Notes: generated from the sequence alone by a model not told the origin. A stretch of 64,000 nt of DNA from Ichthyophis bannanicus (GCA_033557465.1 CM066031.1:1230429312-1230493311); one strand, 5' to 3'; shown: positions 35,580 to 47,869, numbered from the stretch's first letter. Numbers and translations: made by a program.

Positions 35580-37445
35580 AGGAAAAAGAAAATATTGCGA
35601 TGACTTTTTTTTTTTAAGATATGGTTTCACCTCCATATTTTCAGCAGGGATTGAGAAAACCACAATGGCGTTATTTGTAGCGAAGTTCTATCAGCGGAAG
35701 AATCCATGAAGCCAAACAAAACTGAAACGGCATTGTGACTGTAAGCATCCCACCTTTGTAGGCAAGGATATTCAGTATTTTAAGAACAAAGCTGATGGAA
35801 TCAAGAATAGCAGACTTGATATTGGCGGAAAGCTCCACCAGCAAAACATAGACGCTGTTGAAGCTTCATATATGGTGTCTATCAGTATCGCCAAAGCCAA
35901 TAAAGCTCACACCATTGCCGAGGAATTGCTGTTTCCAGCAACAAAAGATATTGTTCGAGTCATGCTTGGAGATGAATTTGTACGGAAATTGAGTCCAATT
36001 TCCTGGTCTAACGACACCATCGGTAGACGAATAGAAGATATGTCTGCTGATATCCTTGACAAGTAATCCAGGAAATGAAATCCGCTCCACTTGGACTATT
36101 TAGCATCCAGCTTGATGAATCCACAGATGTTTCAAACTATTCTCAGTTACTGGTTTTACGTGAGATATATTAATAATGGTGAGTTTAAAGATGAGCTCCT
36201 TTTTTGCAAGCCACTTGAAACGACAACAAACTGCTCGTCATGTGTTTGAAATATTTAGTTCATTTCTGCAAAACCACGATATCCCCATCGACAAGGTTTG
36301 TGGTGTTTGCACAGATGGAGCTCCAGCTATCCTAGGATGTCGGTCGGGATTTCAACGTTTGGTGTTCAATGAATCCCCGAAAGCCATTTGAACTCCCTGT
36401 ATGATTCATAGACAAGTTTTAGCAACGAAGACCACTGCCACCAGAGCTGCAAGAAGCTATGACAAATGTAGTAAGTGCTGTTAATTTCATAAAAGCAAGT
36501 GCTTTAAACACGCGACTGTTTACAAAACTTTGTAATGATTTGGATGCATCCAATAATGTTCTTTTACTACACACTGAGGTGAGATGGTTATCAAAAGGAA
36601 AGGTTGTTTTAAAGCGCGTCTTTGATCTTCGCGATGAACTAAAAATGTTTTTTTTAAGCAGCAAAAAGCAAAACCACAATTTGAAGCACTTTTCAGTGAC
36701 AAAAAGCAGCTGCTGAAAATTGCTTACTTGGTTGACATATTTGCAATATTGAACGAAGTAAAATTTATCACTGCAAGGACCAAAATGCAACATGCCCAGA
36801 TTTGTACGAAAAAGATTCAAGCATTTTCAAATGAAACTTCAGCTTTGGCAGAAAAGCTGAAAATAAAACGTACATGTTGCTAAACTTATCCACTTTCTTT
36901 GAAGAAAACGAGATTGAACTTGACACAAGAAATGGAATTATAATTTCTGTCAAACAGCACCTAGAAATGCTGGAAGAAGAAATTTCAGCGTATTTTCCAA
37001 ATCTACCTGGCACACCAGTGGCTCTGGCCAGAAGTCCAGTCTCAGTTAAAGTGAGGATGTTCCCTGAGCTTGCACAAGAAGAGTTCATTGAACTCATTAC
37101 CAGCTATGCAGCGAAAAATGATTTTTTCTTCAATGTCAGTAATTAAATTCTGGATCAAGTATTTTCAATTGTATCCTGGACTGTCTGAGATTGTGTGGCG
37201 TTACTTCTTCCGTTTCCAACAACATATCTGTGTGAAACAGGCTTCTCAAGCTTGTTGCTTATCAAGAGTAAATACCGCAATAGACTTGCTGCAGAAGATG
37301 ATCTTCGTTGTGCTCTCGCAAAGACTGAGCCGAGAATTTCACATCTGGCGAGAAGGAAGCAAGCACAACCTTCGCACTGATAGCCTATGCCTACTTTTTA
37401 GGTTTGACAACGCTAACATTTTTGTTCTTCGTCAGTCTTTTTGAA
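35580..37445 (+). pseudogene. hAT transposase (BED-finger, dimerisation-domain type)
   Basis: Broken frames give, in order, a decayed N-terminal zinc-finger region, KANKAHTIAEELLFPATKDI (near 35890), LGLFSIQLDESTDVSNYSQL (first catalytic Asp, near 36095), KVCGVCTDGAPAILGCRSGF (second Asp, near 36295), LLHTEVRWLSKGKV (near 36565) and CETGFSSLLLIKSKYRNRLA in the C-terminal hAT dimerisation domain (near 37215-37270). This is the ZBED/SCAN-type hAT family domesticated in some vertebrates, but here stops and frameshifts (for example near 36065, 36170, 36390, 36715, 36860 and 37146) make it a dead transposase. Confidence 0.9.
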
Positions 37446-37739
37446 TAAGCATACTAAACCCGTTGACTACAAAATCATCATAATTTCGAGATCAAATATT
37501 GTTATTTGTTGTTGTGATTAATTATTGTGGTTTTAAATAAGTAAATTTTATAAATAAAAACATATTGCAAAGGCCTGTAATCTATTAATAATTCAACAAC
37601 TTATTACAGCGACATTGCGTTAATGATAAAGGATGAGAGACGCATTTGATTTTATCATTGGGGTCCCCACAAGTTGACCAATGGTAAAAGGGGTCACGGC
37701 ACAAAAAAGGTTGAGAACCACTGTCCTTAGGAGGGATGT

Positions 37740-39480
37740 GAAGACTTTCTTGTGTGATATTTGAGGGGAAGATCATCTGCCTCAAGCTCTCCTGCGTTTT
37801 CTCCCCACCCCTTCTAAACAGGTTCTCACCAGAACAGGGAATATTGGCTAATTTATCTTGAACCCAACTGCTCAAGGTACAGATGCCTGGAGCCCGTCCA
37901 TCCTACGAGCACCTATGCAGACTGCAGCAGCTCTGCTAGTCAATTCAAAAGCTACTTTGAAGTATTTTGAGCTTGCTTGACTATAGTCATGTAAGCATCG
38001 CATTTATTATCCAGAAGAATAGGGAGTAATACGCCCTAGATCCCTCGAGACATCCTTAAGGTACATGCCCATGTAGAGGGTGGAGGATGTAATCCTAGAA
38101 GCAAGCATACATGCCTAGAAGCTGTTATGTCCAAAACCATCAAGTGCTCTGGCATCTTTGCCAGGCAGAATGAATGACTGTTTTAGAACTCTTGTTGTGT
38201 TACATTGTCAATTCCACTACCACTGAATGGTGTGGTAATTTGAAACTTCTGAAACCCCGAGCATGATGGGACTCAGTACATGTATCAAGACATTTACTAA
38301 TAGGTGGAACCATTAGCAGGACTTCCCACATACATAGCATAAGATCCTGTAGGATCCAATGCACCAGTAACATTGCCGCTTCTTTGGGCGTAGAGGGGTT
38401 ACTGGAGGATTCTAACTTCTCAGTCCTCGGTTTTGTTTCCAATACTACAGTGATCTGGAGACCTGCTTGAGGAGAGTGATCAGATGGAATATCCCCAATA
38501 GCCCTGGAATCCTCCAATGTCTCTTCAGACTCAGAAAATTCAGAAAGGAAACTGAAATAAATCGATGATCTTGAGCCAATGTCGATGTTTCGATGCCACT
38601 GCCAATGTTGAGACTGTACATCAGGAAGCGGCTAGGCACCGACGTCTACCACCAGTTCCAACGGAGGAATTGGAGGTAGGGGCCCCAAAGTTACAGATTC
38701 CAAAGGAGGAATCGGAGGGAGTGGACCTATCGATAACTGCTCCAGGGTCGGCAGAGGCAAAGGTACTGGGTTGAAAGCCAGTCCCTGACTGGCTGTAGCT
38801 GTTAATGACTTTGGTACCGCAGCAGCCAGGGGTGCTGCCAAAGTCCTCTCTATGGCTAAGAAGCTGTGTGATCAATGGAAGACACCGATGCCTGGGTAGA
38901 ATCGAACATGGGCTGGTGCGCCACTGTCCCAGATCCTGGTACCAGTAGTTACCCCGACATCAATGCCTCGGGAGCATCTTGGAACCCCTGTGTGGCTTTA
39001 GAGGGCTGGTCGGCAGGCCTGTCAGCATCAAATAACCCTTTCAGTGCATTACGTGGAGTATGGGATTTACCTCGATGCTTGGTATTGAATTTCAATGCCG
39101 AGGACTTAGTCTAGTCTAATTTAGTTTGGACTTTTGGAGACCTGGGAACCAGCTGAAGATAGACGCCCGAACATGCCGAAGCCACAGAAAATAGAGTCCG
39201 GGGCAAACAGTGAGTGAATCATATTGTTTGGCCCTGTTCTTTAGGGCTCATTTGGTCATTTGCTTACACAACGAGCAGTTGTCTGGAATATGGTCTGGGT
39301 CCAAACATTTTAGACACCAGTCATGAGAATCAGTGACTGACAGTGGCTTTAAAAAATGTTTTCAAGTGCACCAGAACGATACGTGTCCTCTCTATGGTGA
39401 CAAACAGAAAAACATTTAGGCAGAGGCCTAAGGTGGCGGAGAGCCACCTAAAGAGAAAGAAAAAGAAAAAATTGGAAAGA
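37740..39480 (-). pseudogene. Gag-like protein of DIRS copy 5
   Basis: A minus-strand piece ending in SSWVQDKLANIPCSGENLFR (near 37870-37810) matches the gag of copies 1 and 2. The frame 38517-38200 has the upstream gag segment, with MLCMWEVLLMVPPISKCLDT. The rest, to about 39350, is Ser/Pro-rich and decayed. The gag is cut by the hAT insertion near its end. Confidence 0.65.
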
Positions 39481-39724
39481 AATTAAAGAAAAGAAAAAAT
39501 TAATAAAATCGGGGCCAGTATCAGGAAGGGTACTGGCAGACAAAGGCAGATTAAATAAAAACAATACGTTTTCAATGGCGACAGGAAAGGTGCTTTCTGC
39601 TAGCTCCACAAAAAAACCCTGATTATGTGATAAAGCAGTATATAAAACCTGTAAGTAAGTACTTAAGGCAAGTAAGTACGTCGTACATACCTACATACAT
39701 ACAAAGAACCAAGGAGAGGAGTTG

Positions 39725-39846
39725 GGGGGGCAGACGCACAGGTGTTGTGGAGTGCTCCCAAAGGCTTTCTTATTGGATGTGCAGATTCTGTCGGTGAAGA
39801 CAATACCCATATGTGAAGACCGCATTCCTGCTTGTTCCTGGAGATC
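39725..39846. repeat. Right inverted terminal repeat of DIRS copy 5
   Basis: CACAGGTGTTGTGGAGTGCT through AATACCCATATGTGAAGACC is roughly complementary to 29380-29500. The outer end, CATTCCTGCTTGTTCCTGGA, is nearly identical to the end of copy 2. Confidence 0.75.
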
Positions 39847-40063
39847 AGATTTTAGTTCTCCACAAGGCTCATTTTGTTCCTTATGATATTTATAAACACA
39901 CACACACAAAATTTTAATGAAAATAAACATTAAGAGGTCACCCCATTTGGCAGTGTTTATGTCATCTGAACTAAACAGCAGACAACTAGAATGTATGGTA
40001 ATGGTGGCTGTTGAAGGTTCTGCACTCTTTTGTTTCTTTCTGATGAGACTCTCATCAAAAGGG

Positions 40064-40324
40064 CTAAAAGCCTGCCAAATGTTCAGACAAAAACCAGAGG
40101 TGCCTTAAAAATGCAACAGCAGGGTTTGGGTAAGTCTTAAGAACTGATAAAAATTTGATGTTATTCAGAAGAGCTCGGATTGCAAATGGTGCTTCATTCC
40201 ACTGTCTGATGTAAACAAGACTGACAAACAGAGCCAAAACTGGGACATTCTTGGACTCACGTGCAGTCATCCCAAACTGAGTCTTAAAAAGGAATATTTT
40301 CGTTACATAAATGCATTTTCTCAT
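40064..40324 (-). pseudogene. Open remnant within the unidentified inverted-repeat transposon
   Basis: An 86-codon minus-strand frame includes VLALFVSLVYIRQWNEAPFA and FLRHLWFLSEHLAGF. I recall similar LALF...W..AP and HLWYLSEEL segments in uncharacterised transposon-like proteins of invertebrates, but cannot verify this here. It could be a fragment of the transposase. Start, catalytic residues and the C-terminus are not visible. Confidence 0.4.
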
Positions 40325-40481
40325 CCATAAAATGGTCAGAATGGGGGGACTCTAAATGATTTGAAATCAGGTTGAAATGTCACAGAAGAGCAAAATATCC
40401 CTAAATGAACAAAAATAAGCCTTGTGGAGAAATGATTCTACAAACTATAACTTTTTGCATTGGTTTGGTGGACCACCCTAA

Positions 40482-41170
40482 TTTTTATATTGATAACTCT
40501 CAGATTTAGGTCTCTGCACCTGAAATCTCTCCAGGAATCCAGGATCATATCTCAGCCTGCTTTTCTGATGTTGCTGCCTGGATGTCCTACGAACATCTGA
40601 AACTGAAACAATGGCTCATTACCTTTTCCCCTAAACCTACCTCTCCTCTTCCTCCTTTCTCTGTTCCTGCAGATAAAACTATTATCCTATTTGTTACCTC
40701 AGTTCGCAACTTAGGGTCATCTTTGACTCTTCTCTCTCTTTACACACATCCAACTAAAATCTGTTTCTATCTTCAAAATTTGTTCCCTCCTTTCTGAACA
40801 TACTATCAAGACTCTTATCCACTCTTCTCTATAGTCACCTACCATTTGGATTATTGACAACCTACTTCAACTGGTCTCCCCCTGAATCATCTCGCTCCTC
40901 TACAATCTATTCCAAACTCATCTGCAAAGCTAATCTTCCACCAATATTGCTATGCTCGCATAACCCCTCTCCTCAAGTCACTTCAATGGCTCCCTGTTTC
41001 CGCACACAATTTAAACTTCTTCTACTGACCTACCAAGTACATTCCGTTTGGCAGCTTATCATTACCTCTCATCTCTCTCTCCCTACTCCCCCCTCCTTGG
41101 AAACTCCACTCATCAGGCAAATCCCTTCTATCTATGCTCTTCTCTTCAACTGCCATCTCAAGATTTCATC
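40482..41170 (+). mobile_element. L2-type LINE RT, 3' half of the interrupted copy
   Basis: It resumes at the YADD-equivalent box (read as Y-I-D-N, then SQI), followed by ISACFSDVAAWMSYEHLKLK and, near 40690-40740, the VRNLG(S)-type motif. Further down are HLPFGLLTTYFNWSP-type and LLLTYQVHS-type C-terminal stretches. Several stops and shifts are present. The CR1 fragment begins at about 41171. Confidence 0.75.
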
Positions 41171-41765
41171 CAACAGTGGCCAATTTAGGTCATAAGTACC
41201 TAGCAGTCTCCCCGAAAGACAACACGGGTTCCCTCATGCTTGTATTGGGCCAAGCACTGATATCCTGGGTCCCTTTTAATAATGGTTTATGGACCGTTCC
41301 TCCAGGAACTTGTCCAAACCTTTTTTAAACCCAGCTACACTAACAGCTTTTATTACATCCTCCGGTAACAAATTCCGGAGTTTGATTACACACTGAGTGA
41401 AAAAATATTTTCTTATTAGTCTTAAATAGGTTACCATGTAGCTTCATTGCATGTCCCCTAGTCTTTTTATATTCTGATGACGTAAACAAATCGGTCTACA
41501 TTTACCCGTTCCATTCCATTCATTAATTTATAGACCTCTATTATATCTCCCCTCAGCTGTCTCTTTTACAGGTTGAAGAGCCCTAACCTTTTTAGCCTCT
41601 CTTCATAGGAGTATCCTTCCATCCCCTTTACCATTTTGGTGGCTCTTCTCTGTACCTTTTCTAATAACGCTATATCCTTTTTAAGATACGGCGACCAGAA
41701 CTGTAATAGTAGTGCAACCATCAATCCAACTGTTCCTTGATCTCCCGAGGAAGAGGAAGGTACCA
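41171..41765 (-). mobile_element. CR1 LINE 3' end
   Basis: The minus strand encodes [20 protein letters not shown] followed by [19 protein letters not shown] (41690-41575), the hallmark C-terminus of CR1 ORF2. The 3' UTR runs down to about 41171 and is colinear with the CR1 fragment at 62761-63050. Confidence 0.9.
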
Positions 41766-43200
41766 ATCTATTTATTATTTATTTATTTAACTGTATTTAT
41801 ATCCTGCTTTTCACCGGGTCAAAGCTGTTTAACAAAGGGGGAGGGGGGGACAGTAATCAATTCTTAGGGTGGGGGGCTGTCACCAGGGAGACCAACCTTA
41901 ATGATATGGACAGACAGTAAGGACTCAGACAATGGACATAAGGTCTCTTAGCAGGTAGACCTGTGGGTATGTTAGAAGGTCTGGAGGGGTAGCCAGTGAT
42001 GGATGTTTGTTTCTGGTCCGAGGTATTCCTGGAACAGGGTGGTTTTTAGTTGTTTCCATGAATGTTGAAGGATCTCCGTTGTTTCTGATTTGACTTGGCC
42101 AGAGGGATGATGCGTATAGTTTGAAGGCTCTGTTGCAAGTCCGTTGATTGTATTTAGTTCATTCGTGGGGGGTGGTGAGGGTGTTGCTGATGGTTTGTCT
42201 GGTTGTTCTGTTGTGGGTGGGTTGGGGCGCAGTAGAATGCAGAGCTGGGAAGTCTGCTTTTGATAGAGGGCTTTGTGGAAAGTAGGGCAGATTTTGTATT
42301 TGATTCTTGCTTCAAAAGGGAGTATGTGCGGTTCTCTCAGGACTGGGGTTATGTGATCTTGTTTTTTTTGCTTTCTGGATAATTCTTGCTGTGGTATTCA
42401 AAGGCAGTTCATAGTGGGTTTAGTGTGGGTGGCGGGTAGTCCATGATAGATTATGTTGCAGTAGTCCAGGTGAGGGGAGCATCATAGCTTGCATGACTGT
42501 CCTGAAGTCCTGTGGATTCGATGAAAGCATGAGGCATTGTACTGTTTTTGCCTTGTGGAATATTATTCCGGTAGTCTTTTTGATTTGTTGCTTGAGTGTG
42601 AGCGTTTGGTCTATGATGATTCCCAAGTATTTTATGTGTGATTGAATTTGTATTTGTGTGGTTCCTAAGTTGAGGTGGTGGTGGTTGGTGTGAAGTTTGG
42701 GTCCTTGGTTACTAATGAGGGCGTCTGGTTTATTTATGTTGGATAGGTTGTTCTTTTGTAGCCAGCTGGAGACTTCTATGAAGCAGTCTGCGTAGATGTG
42801 GTAGTTGATGTTATGAGCACGTATGATCGAGCAGAGTGGTTTCAGGTAGATGTTGAAGAGCATGGCGGATAGTATGGATCCTTGGGGTACTCCTTGGTAT
42901 TGTTGAAAGGGGGGGGGGGAGGTTGCTATGCTTGTGCGGATCAGTTGTTGTCTATTGGTCAGGTAGGAGTGGAACCATTGAAGTATGACGTTTCTGATGC
43001 CAATTTCTTGGAGTCTGTGTAGGAGGATGTTGTGGGAGATGGTGTCAAAGGCTGCGGATATGTCCAGGAAGAGCATAGCATAGCATATCCAGAGTGCTTA
43101 GTCTGTGTGCCCTTGATGAAGGTGTTCATTAGTGATGTCATTTCATGAGGGTCTCGACTCCATGGAATGAACGGAAACCATGTTGTTGCGGGTCCAGTAT
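41766..43200 (-). mobile_element. L2-type LINE, RT to 3' tail
   Basis: The minus-strand frame 43076-42420 has MLFLDISAAFDTISHNILLH (RT motif A with the first Asp), QQYQGVPQGSILSAMLFNIY (motif B), a damaged catalytic box (YHIYADCF, where the second Asp is lost) and HIKYLGIIIDQTLTLKQQ. The tail near 41775-41825 is the reverse complement of that at 19333-19380, so both belong to one LINE family. Bases 41830-42400 hold the C-terminal region and 3' UTR in broken frames. Confidence 0.85.
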
Positions 43201-44745
43201 GTTGTTGGTATCTAACAACTGGAAGCTGGGAAACCAGTGGGTTAGATGTCTCTGCAGGGAGCCACATCTGCATCCTGGCCCAAGGGACCAACTCTAGGGT
43301 TGATGTCATGAATCCTAGGATTTGCAAGTAGCCCCAGAGCTAACTTAAGTGCCCAAAGCCAAAGCTGTAAAGAACATTCTTGAGGAGGGCTTCCACGCTG
43401 TTATCATGAGACTCCTTCAGTGCAGTACCCTTCCACCAAGATGGTCGTGCGCTCTGTAGCTGCTGTGACCAGAGCATCCACCCAAGGTACTACTACTACT
43501 GAGCATTTGTATAGCACTACAAGATGTACGCAGCACTGCACAGACACGTAAGACAGTCCCTGCTCATCAGAGCTTACAATCAAGTCAAGACAGACAACAC
43601 AGTAGGTTGACATGGGATACAGCTATGGGGAATGGTAAGGAAACACAAAGGAGATCAGGTGAGTCAATATCTGAAAGCGGCAGCAAAGAGGCAAGATTAC
43701 AGCCTGGATTTGAAAAGGGCCAGAGAAGGCACCTGACATACCGACTCAGGTAATTTGCTCCAGCCCAAAAAGCTGATCCAGCTTGCCCTGAGGCAGAATC
43801 ACAGCCAGGTGAGGACTTTAGGACCCCCTCAGGCCCAGTTCCAGCATCTCCCACAAGCTGACACACAGGCTCCAAATGGGGAAAAAAAATCTGGATGGTC
43901 ACTTAAGCACCCTCCAAAATAGGAGACCTGTTCAGAGCGCTCTGCAATGCATCCTGAATGAGTGTGGAGAAATCCAACTGATGAAACAGGTGTATCGCAG
44001 ACAGATCTTTGCTTTCTAATAGGGGACGCTTCCATTTCTCTAATGGATTCACTTGCTGGAGAATGGGATGGAGACGATGATTCCCTATCAACCCCCATGG
44101 GGGATAAGAAGACAGATGGACAGGCAAAATGGGCAGAATGGGGGCACTTAATACCTTTGCCGCTAGTAGGAAAAAGCACCCAAGGGCCCAGAATCCCCAT
44201 GGGGTGGATCAAGGGCTCGGACCCTAGGGCGCAGACTGCCAAAACAGCTAACAGACTGAAAACAGCCCGTGAGATGTTTCGAAGCTGCTGCTCAAAACCA
44301 GACAAGAAAAAACCCTGGAGTCACAGAGGGTCAAAGAGATACTGCTGGCTTGAGCCTGTAGTCTCCTCGCCACCCCCCCCCCCCCTCCTCGAAGACCATG
44401 TGGCTACTCAAGATGGCTGCTGCTCCCACCAGCAAGAAAATCATGGGAGCTGTGGCAGAAGCCTGTATATTGTCATCAGGCCCTTGACCTCATATGCGGT
44501 CCCCAAAATGCTGAAAAAAACCAGGCCCCATGGTATCTTGCTCGAGGCAAAAGGAGCCGGCTGTAAAGCTGAGCTGGTGGAAGCCCTTAATGCACAGCAC
44601 CGCGCACCTGGCATGGCTCTATGCAGTAAAAAGGAATACACAGTGAAGAAAAAGGCACCACTAGTAAAAGAAAAAAACACAGCCGTGGTGAAGAGTGAAC
44701 CCTAGCACATGTCAAGTCAGCCAGGGAAACGCTAGAAGAGCTGCC
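43201..44745 (-). mobile_element. DIRS-type fragment, diverged family (copy 6)
   Basis: Near 43325-43240 the minus strand reads QILGFMTSTLELVPWARMQM, equivalent to the LGHMASTVHVTP segment of copies 1 and 4. Bases 43390-44745 carry pieces compatible with gag, such as VPWVDALVTAATERTTILVE near 43485-43425 and a Ser-rich stretch at 44305-43829. The RT core between the two is missing. The identification of the gag part is tentative. Confidence 0.5.
43488..43592 (+). repeat. Dispersed repeat with TACTACTACT head
   Basis: GAGCATTTGTATAGCACTAC through CATCAGAGCTTACAATCAAG matches 34856-34945 (inside the hAT element). The head is an ACT microsatellite. Probably a short retroposed element; its family is unknown to me. 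Confidence 0.6.
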
Positions 44746-46040
44746 CCAGCCAACTTTGCAGACCTGAGAAGCCAGGCTGCCAGAGAAGCAAAAAAAAAAA
44801 TTGTTTTGTTTTAATTTAGGGCTGCTTTATTGCAAGCAGCAGAGAGCCAACTGAAAAGGCAAAGGGAAGAAAAATCACAGCAAACAGATAAAGGACAGCA
44901 AAAACAAAGGGGAGTCTGGGCACAACTTACCAAATCCTCTTAGGAGCCCGGTCGTGTCCTCCTGTCCGCTCTCCAGCCTACCAGCACTTGAACTTGTGGG
45001 AAACTTACTAGACACAAGGAAGCTGTTGGCTTGAAGAGACTGGCACACAGAAGCTCCAAGCAGAAGTTGGTGTTTTGTCTGGGCCAAGGGAGGCAGGCCT
45101 ATCTGCACTGCTGCACCAGTCCCAGACACCTCACCACCTGGTGGAGGCAGAAAATATTGTTTTTTTAGTATTGCACCAGGAGATATACCACATAATGATA
45201 TTGCCTAGAAGTTGCTCTAGTCTGCTTCTCTGTGGACTGGTCTAGCAAGATAAGAGGAACTGCTTTGCAGAAGACTTGGGTCTGATTCAAAAGCTCAGGT
45301 CTTCAAGGGATGCTAAATAGGCAGCATTCACAGAACTCTTGGGGGGGGGGGGGGTGGAGAAAAACACGATCCAATTACAACACAAAGGGACCTATTTTCA
45401 CAGGATTCCAGAAAAAAAAAATAAAACGAAAATGACAGGGAGATGGCGAGAAAAATGGCTTGTTGGGGGAGAGAGGGAGAACTGACAGGACACCTTCTGC
45501 TCCACCCTCCCTCCCCCCATAAAAAGTCTAATATTGTGGAAAAGAGGTTGTCACATGATTTGCCTCTATTATTCACCATATGGACCTGGCTAAGCGCCAC
45601 AGTTGGTTCATGCAAGAAATAGTTTTAAGGCGGCTAAATAGGAGTGTCAAACATACGGCCCATTTCCAGTCCTCAAAGCTGTTTAATGTCACCTGCTGAG
45701 CTCTCTAGTCTCCAAAACAATTAGATACCTACAGCCAAGGAGACTTCAATAAAAAAAAGTGCAGACAGGGGCTGGTTAATCCCTACCGTTCAGCATCTCC
45801 CCTTTCCCTCCCCTGCATCTCAATGGCCTGAGGCTTTAGTGACAGGGTGGGTGGAACAGTCAGAGCTGAGCAAACATTAACAGGTCAGCAGCAAAAACAA
45901 AAGTAATCAGGGGCTTTTTAGCCCATGCATATGCTGAAGTTCCACTGTATAGACCTGCCCTCATGACCATCCGAATGGGTGGGGACATAGCAGATCTTTG
46001 GCACTCATAAGACTGAAAGGCCCTTTTTGGTTTTGCAGCC
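44746..46040. other. No gene recognised
   Basis: Includes a poly(A) stretch near 44790, a G run near 45341-45353 and short open frames on the minus strand with no recognisable motif. Confidence 0.4.
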
Positions 46041-46340
46041 AGACCACTGTTAATGTTTGCTGTGTTCTGGCTGCAATATCTGTCATGCCACTAAAACCAG
46101 AGGCCATTTAGATGTGGCAGCAGCAAGGCACAAGGGAGGGAAAGATATTAGGAATAAATTTTTTTAAAAATTCCTACCCTTTGGCAACTGTCCTACTGGC
46201 CCACAAACTGCCCTCATGCCCAAACAACCACCCCCTATAACTGCTCCAACACCATGCAAACTTGACCACCTAAAACACCTACCCCCTGCAGCTGAACCAC
46301 CATCCCGCAAATTATAGTAACAGTGAATGATGGTAGATAA
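46041..46340. repeat. Dispersed repeat, also at 47880-48320
   Basis: A CCA/AAC-rich segment (46180-46310) and the stretch with CCACTAAAACCAGAGGCCAT and GCAGCAGCAAGGCACA (46088-46130) have related counterparts at 47880-48120 and 48245-48300, in a different order. Family unknown. Confidence 0.4.
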
Positions 46341-46399
46341 AGACCAGCATGGCCCATCTATTATGCCCAATAAGGTGGCTAGAGTTGTAGAGCTGCACC

Positions 46400-47800
46400 T
46401 GCTTCTCTGGGTAGGTTACTCCTCTTCAAAGCCTTTAAAGGTTCTACCTGCCTCTTTTCAGGCAGGTTACTCCTCTCTATTTAGAAGTTAGTTATTTACT
46501 TTTGTTTTGATTGCATCCTGTGTGTCTGTCCCATGCCTTTTTGAATTCTGCCACTGTTTTTGCTTCCACCACCTTCCTTCAGGAGAGCATTCCAGGTATC
46601 ACCCTTTCCGTGAAAACATATTTTCTGATACTGCTTTTAAGATTACCTCCTTACAACTTCATTTCATGTCCTCTAGTTCTACAACTTCCCCATCTTTGAA
46701 AAAGGTTTATTGGCTCATTAATCAATGCAATGTGTGCCACTGAGTCAATGCTGACTCCTGGAGACCCAGCAGCCCCTGGGTTTTCTAAGAACATAAGATA
46801 TGCCATACTGGGTCAGACCAAGGTCCATCAAGCCCAGTATCCTGTTTCCAACAGTGGCCAAATCTTGGCAAGGTGTGACTGGATGTAGATTGTAAGGCCT
46901 GTCTTCTGAGGCACTGGAGGGTAAAGTGACTTGCTGAAGGTCATAAGGAGTGCCAGTGGGAACTGAACTTTGATCTGTTGGTTACCAAGCAGCTGCCATT
47001 AGACTTCTCTATTCTGTTCATTATACCCTTTATGTATTTAAACATCTGCAACATATCCACTCCGTCTCTCCTCTCCTCTAAGGTATATATATTTAGGTCT
47101 TCGTCTTTTCTCATATGTTTTCTGGTGCAGGCCTCATACCATCTAGGTCATCTTCCTCTGAACCATGTCAGGTCTTTTTATATCCTTTATAAGGTACAGT
47201 CTCCAAAACGGAATACAATACTTCACTTGAGGCCTCACCAACGACCTGTATAGAGACACTAATACCTCCTCCTTTCTGCTGGTTATTCCTCTCTGTATGC
47301 AGCCTAACATCCTTCTGGTTTGGCCCACCATCTTGTCACACTGCTTTGCCAACTTTAGATCCTCAGACATTATCGTCCCGAGGTCCCTCTCTTGGTCCAT
47401 ACAGACAAGCCTCTTATCCTCTATCATGTACAGCTCCTTTGGGTTTCTGCATCCCAAGCGCATTACTCTGCACTTCCTTACGTTAAATCTCAATTGCCAA
47501 GTATTTGACCATTCTTCCAATTTTTATAGATCTTTCCTCATGTCATCTACTCCCTCTGAAGCTTCCACTCTGTTGCAAATCTTCGTTATTTGCATAAAAG
47601 GGAAAACTTTTCTTCCAGCCCTTTGACAATAATCACCCACAAAGACACTAGACAGTAGCAGTCCCAGAACCAATTCCTGAGACACTCCATTACTCACCAT
47701 CTTTTTTCAAAGTGTGTTTCATTCACCATACCCTCTGTAGTTCTGTCAGTCAACCAGTTCTTAGTGCAGTTCACACTTTGGGATCCATCCACAGAATGCT
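46400..47800 (-). mobile_element. CR1-type LINE fragments
   Basis: The minus-strand frame 47520-47143 carries MEEWSNTWQLRFNVRKCRVM, ERDLGTIMSEDLKLAKQCDK and VLVSLYRSLVRPQVKYC, the region following the RT palm in CR1. The 3' UTR continues downward. A second CR1 3' terminus (GATATGCCATACTGGGTCAG) lies at about 46797-46860, and an older 3'-UTR-like piece at 46400-46700. A SINE-like repeat at 46718-46788 sits between them. Confidence 0.8.
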
Positions 47801-47869
47801 CAGCCCCAAACACACTCGCAACTATCATCCAAAAGAGACTCCTTGAAACTCCTCACCCACTGGAGAAAC

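Larger units (their letters stand above)
33167..37723 (+). mobile_element. hAT-type DNA transposon inserted in DIRS copy 5
   Basis: The terminal inverted repeats are CAGCGGTTCTCAACCTGTGG (from 33167) and a right end finishing GGTTGAGAACCACTG at 37723. The flanking octamers TCCTAGAG (33159-33166) and TCCTTAGG (37724-37731) are an imperfect version of the 8-bp duplication typical of hAT elements. A GC-rich 5' region (about 33170-33660), an AT-rich central region with a palindromic insertion and a decayed transposase (35580-37445) lie inside. Confidence 0.9.
29327..39846 (-). mobile_element. DIRS-type retrotransposon, copy 5 (carries a hAT insertion)
   Basis: The left end (TAGTTACTCACCTGTAACAG at 29327), left ITR (to about 29510), internal complementary region (about 29560-29660) and right ITR (about 39725-39846) are present. 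Minus-strand order is gag (39480-37740 plus 33160-32900), RT (32900-31830), RNase H (31720-31000) and recombinase (31000-30360, with fragments to 29850). It is interrupted by a LINE tail (about 30300-30485) and by the hAT element (33167-37723). Its own length without these is close to 5.8 kb, similar to copies 1 and 2. Confidence 0.85.
29295..40481. mobile_element. Unidentified inverted-repeat DNA transposon, split by a DIRS
   Basis: The 13-bp termini TTAGGGTAGTCCA (29295-29307) and TGGACCACCCTAA (40469-40481) are inverted with one mismatch and sit exactly where the LINE reading is interrupted. Without the DIRS, the element is only about 670 bp, nearly all on the right side (39847-40481). The flanking target duplication is ambiguous (T/A-rich). 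I cannot assign a superfamily. Confidence 0.6.

Noticed and set aside
39890..39910. CA microsatellite
   Set aside because: Too short (about eight CA units) to be worth a separate feature.
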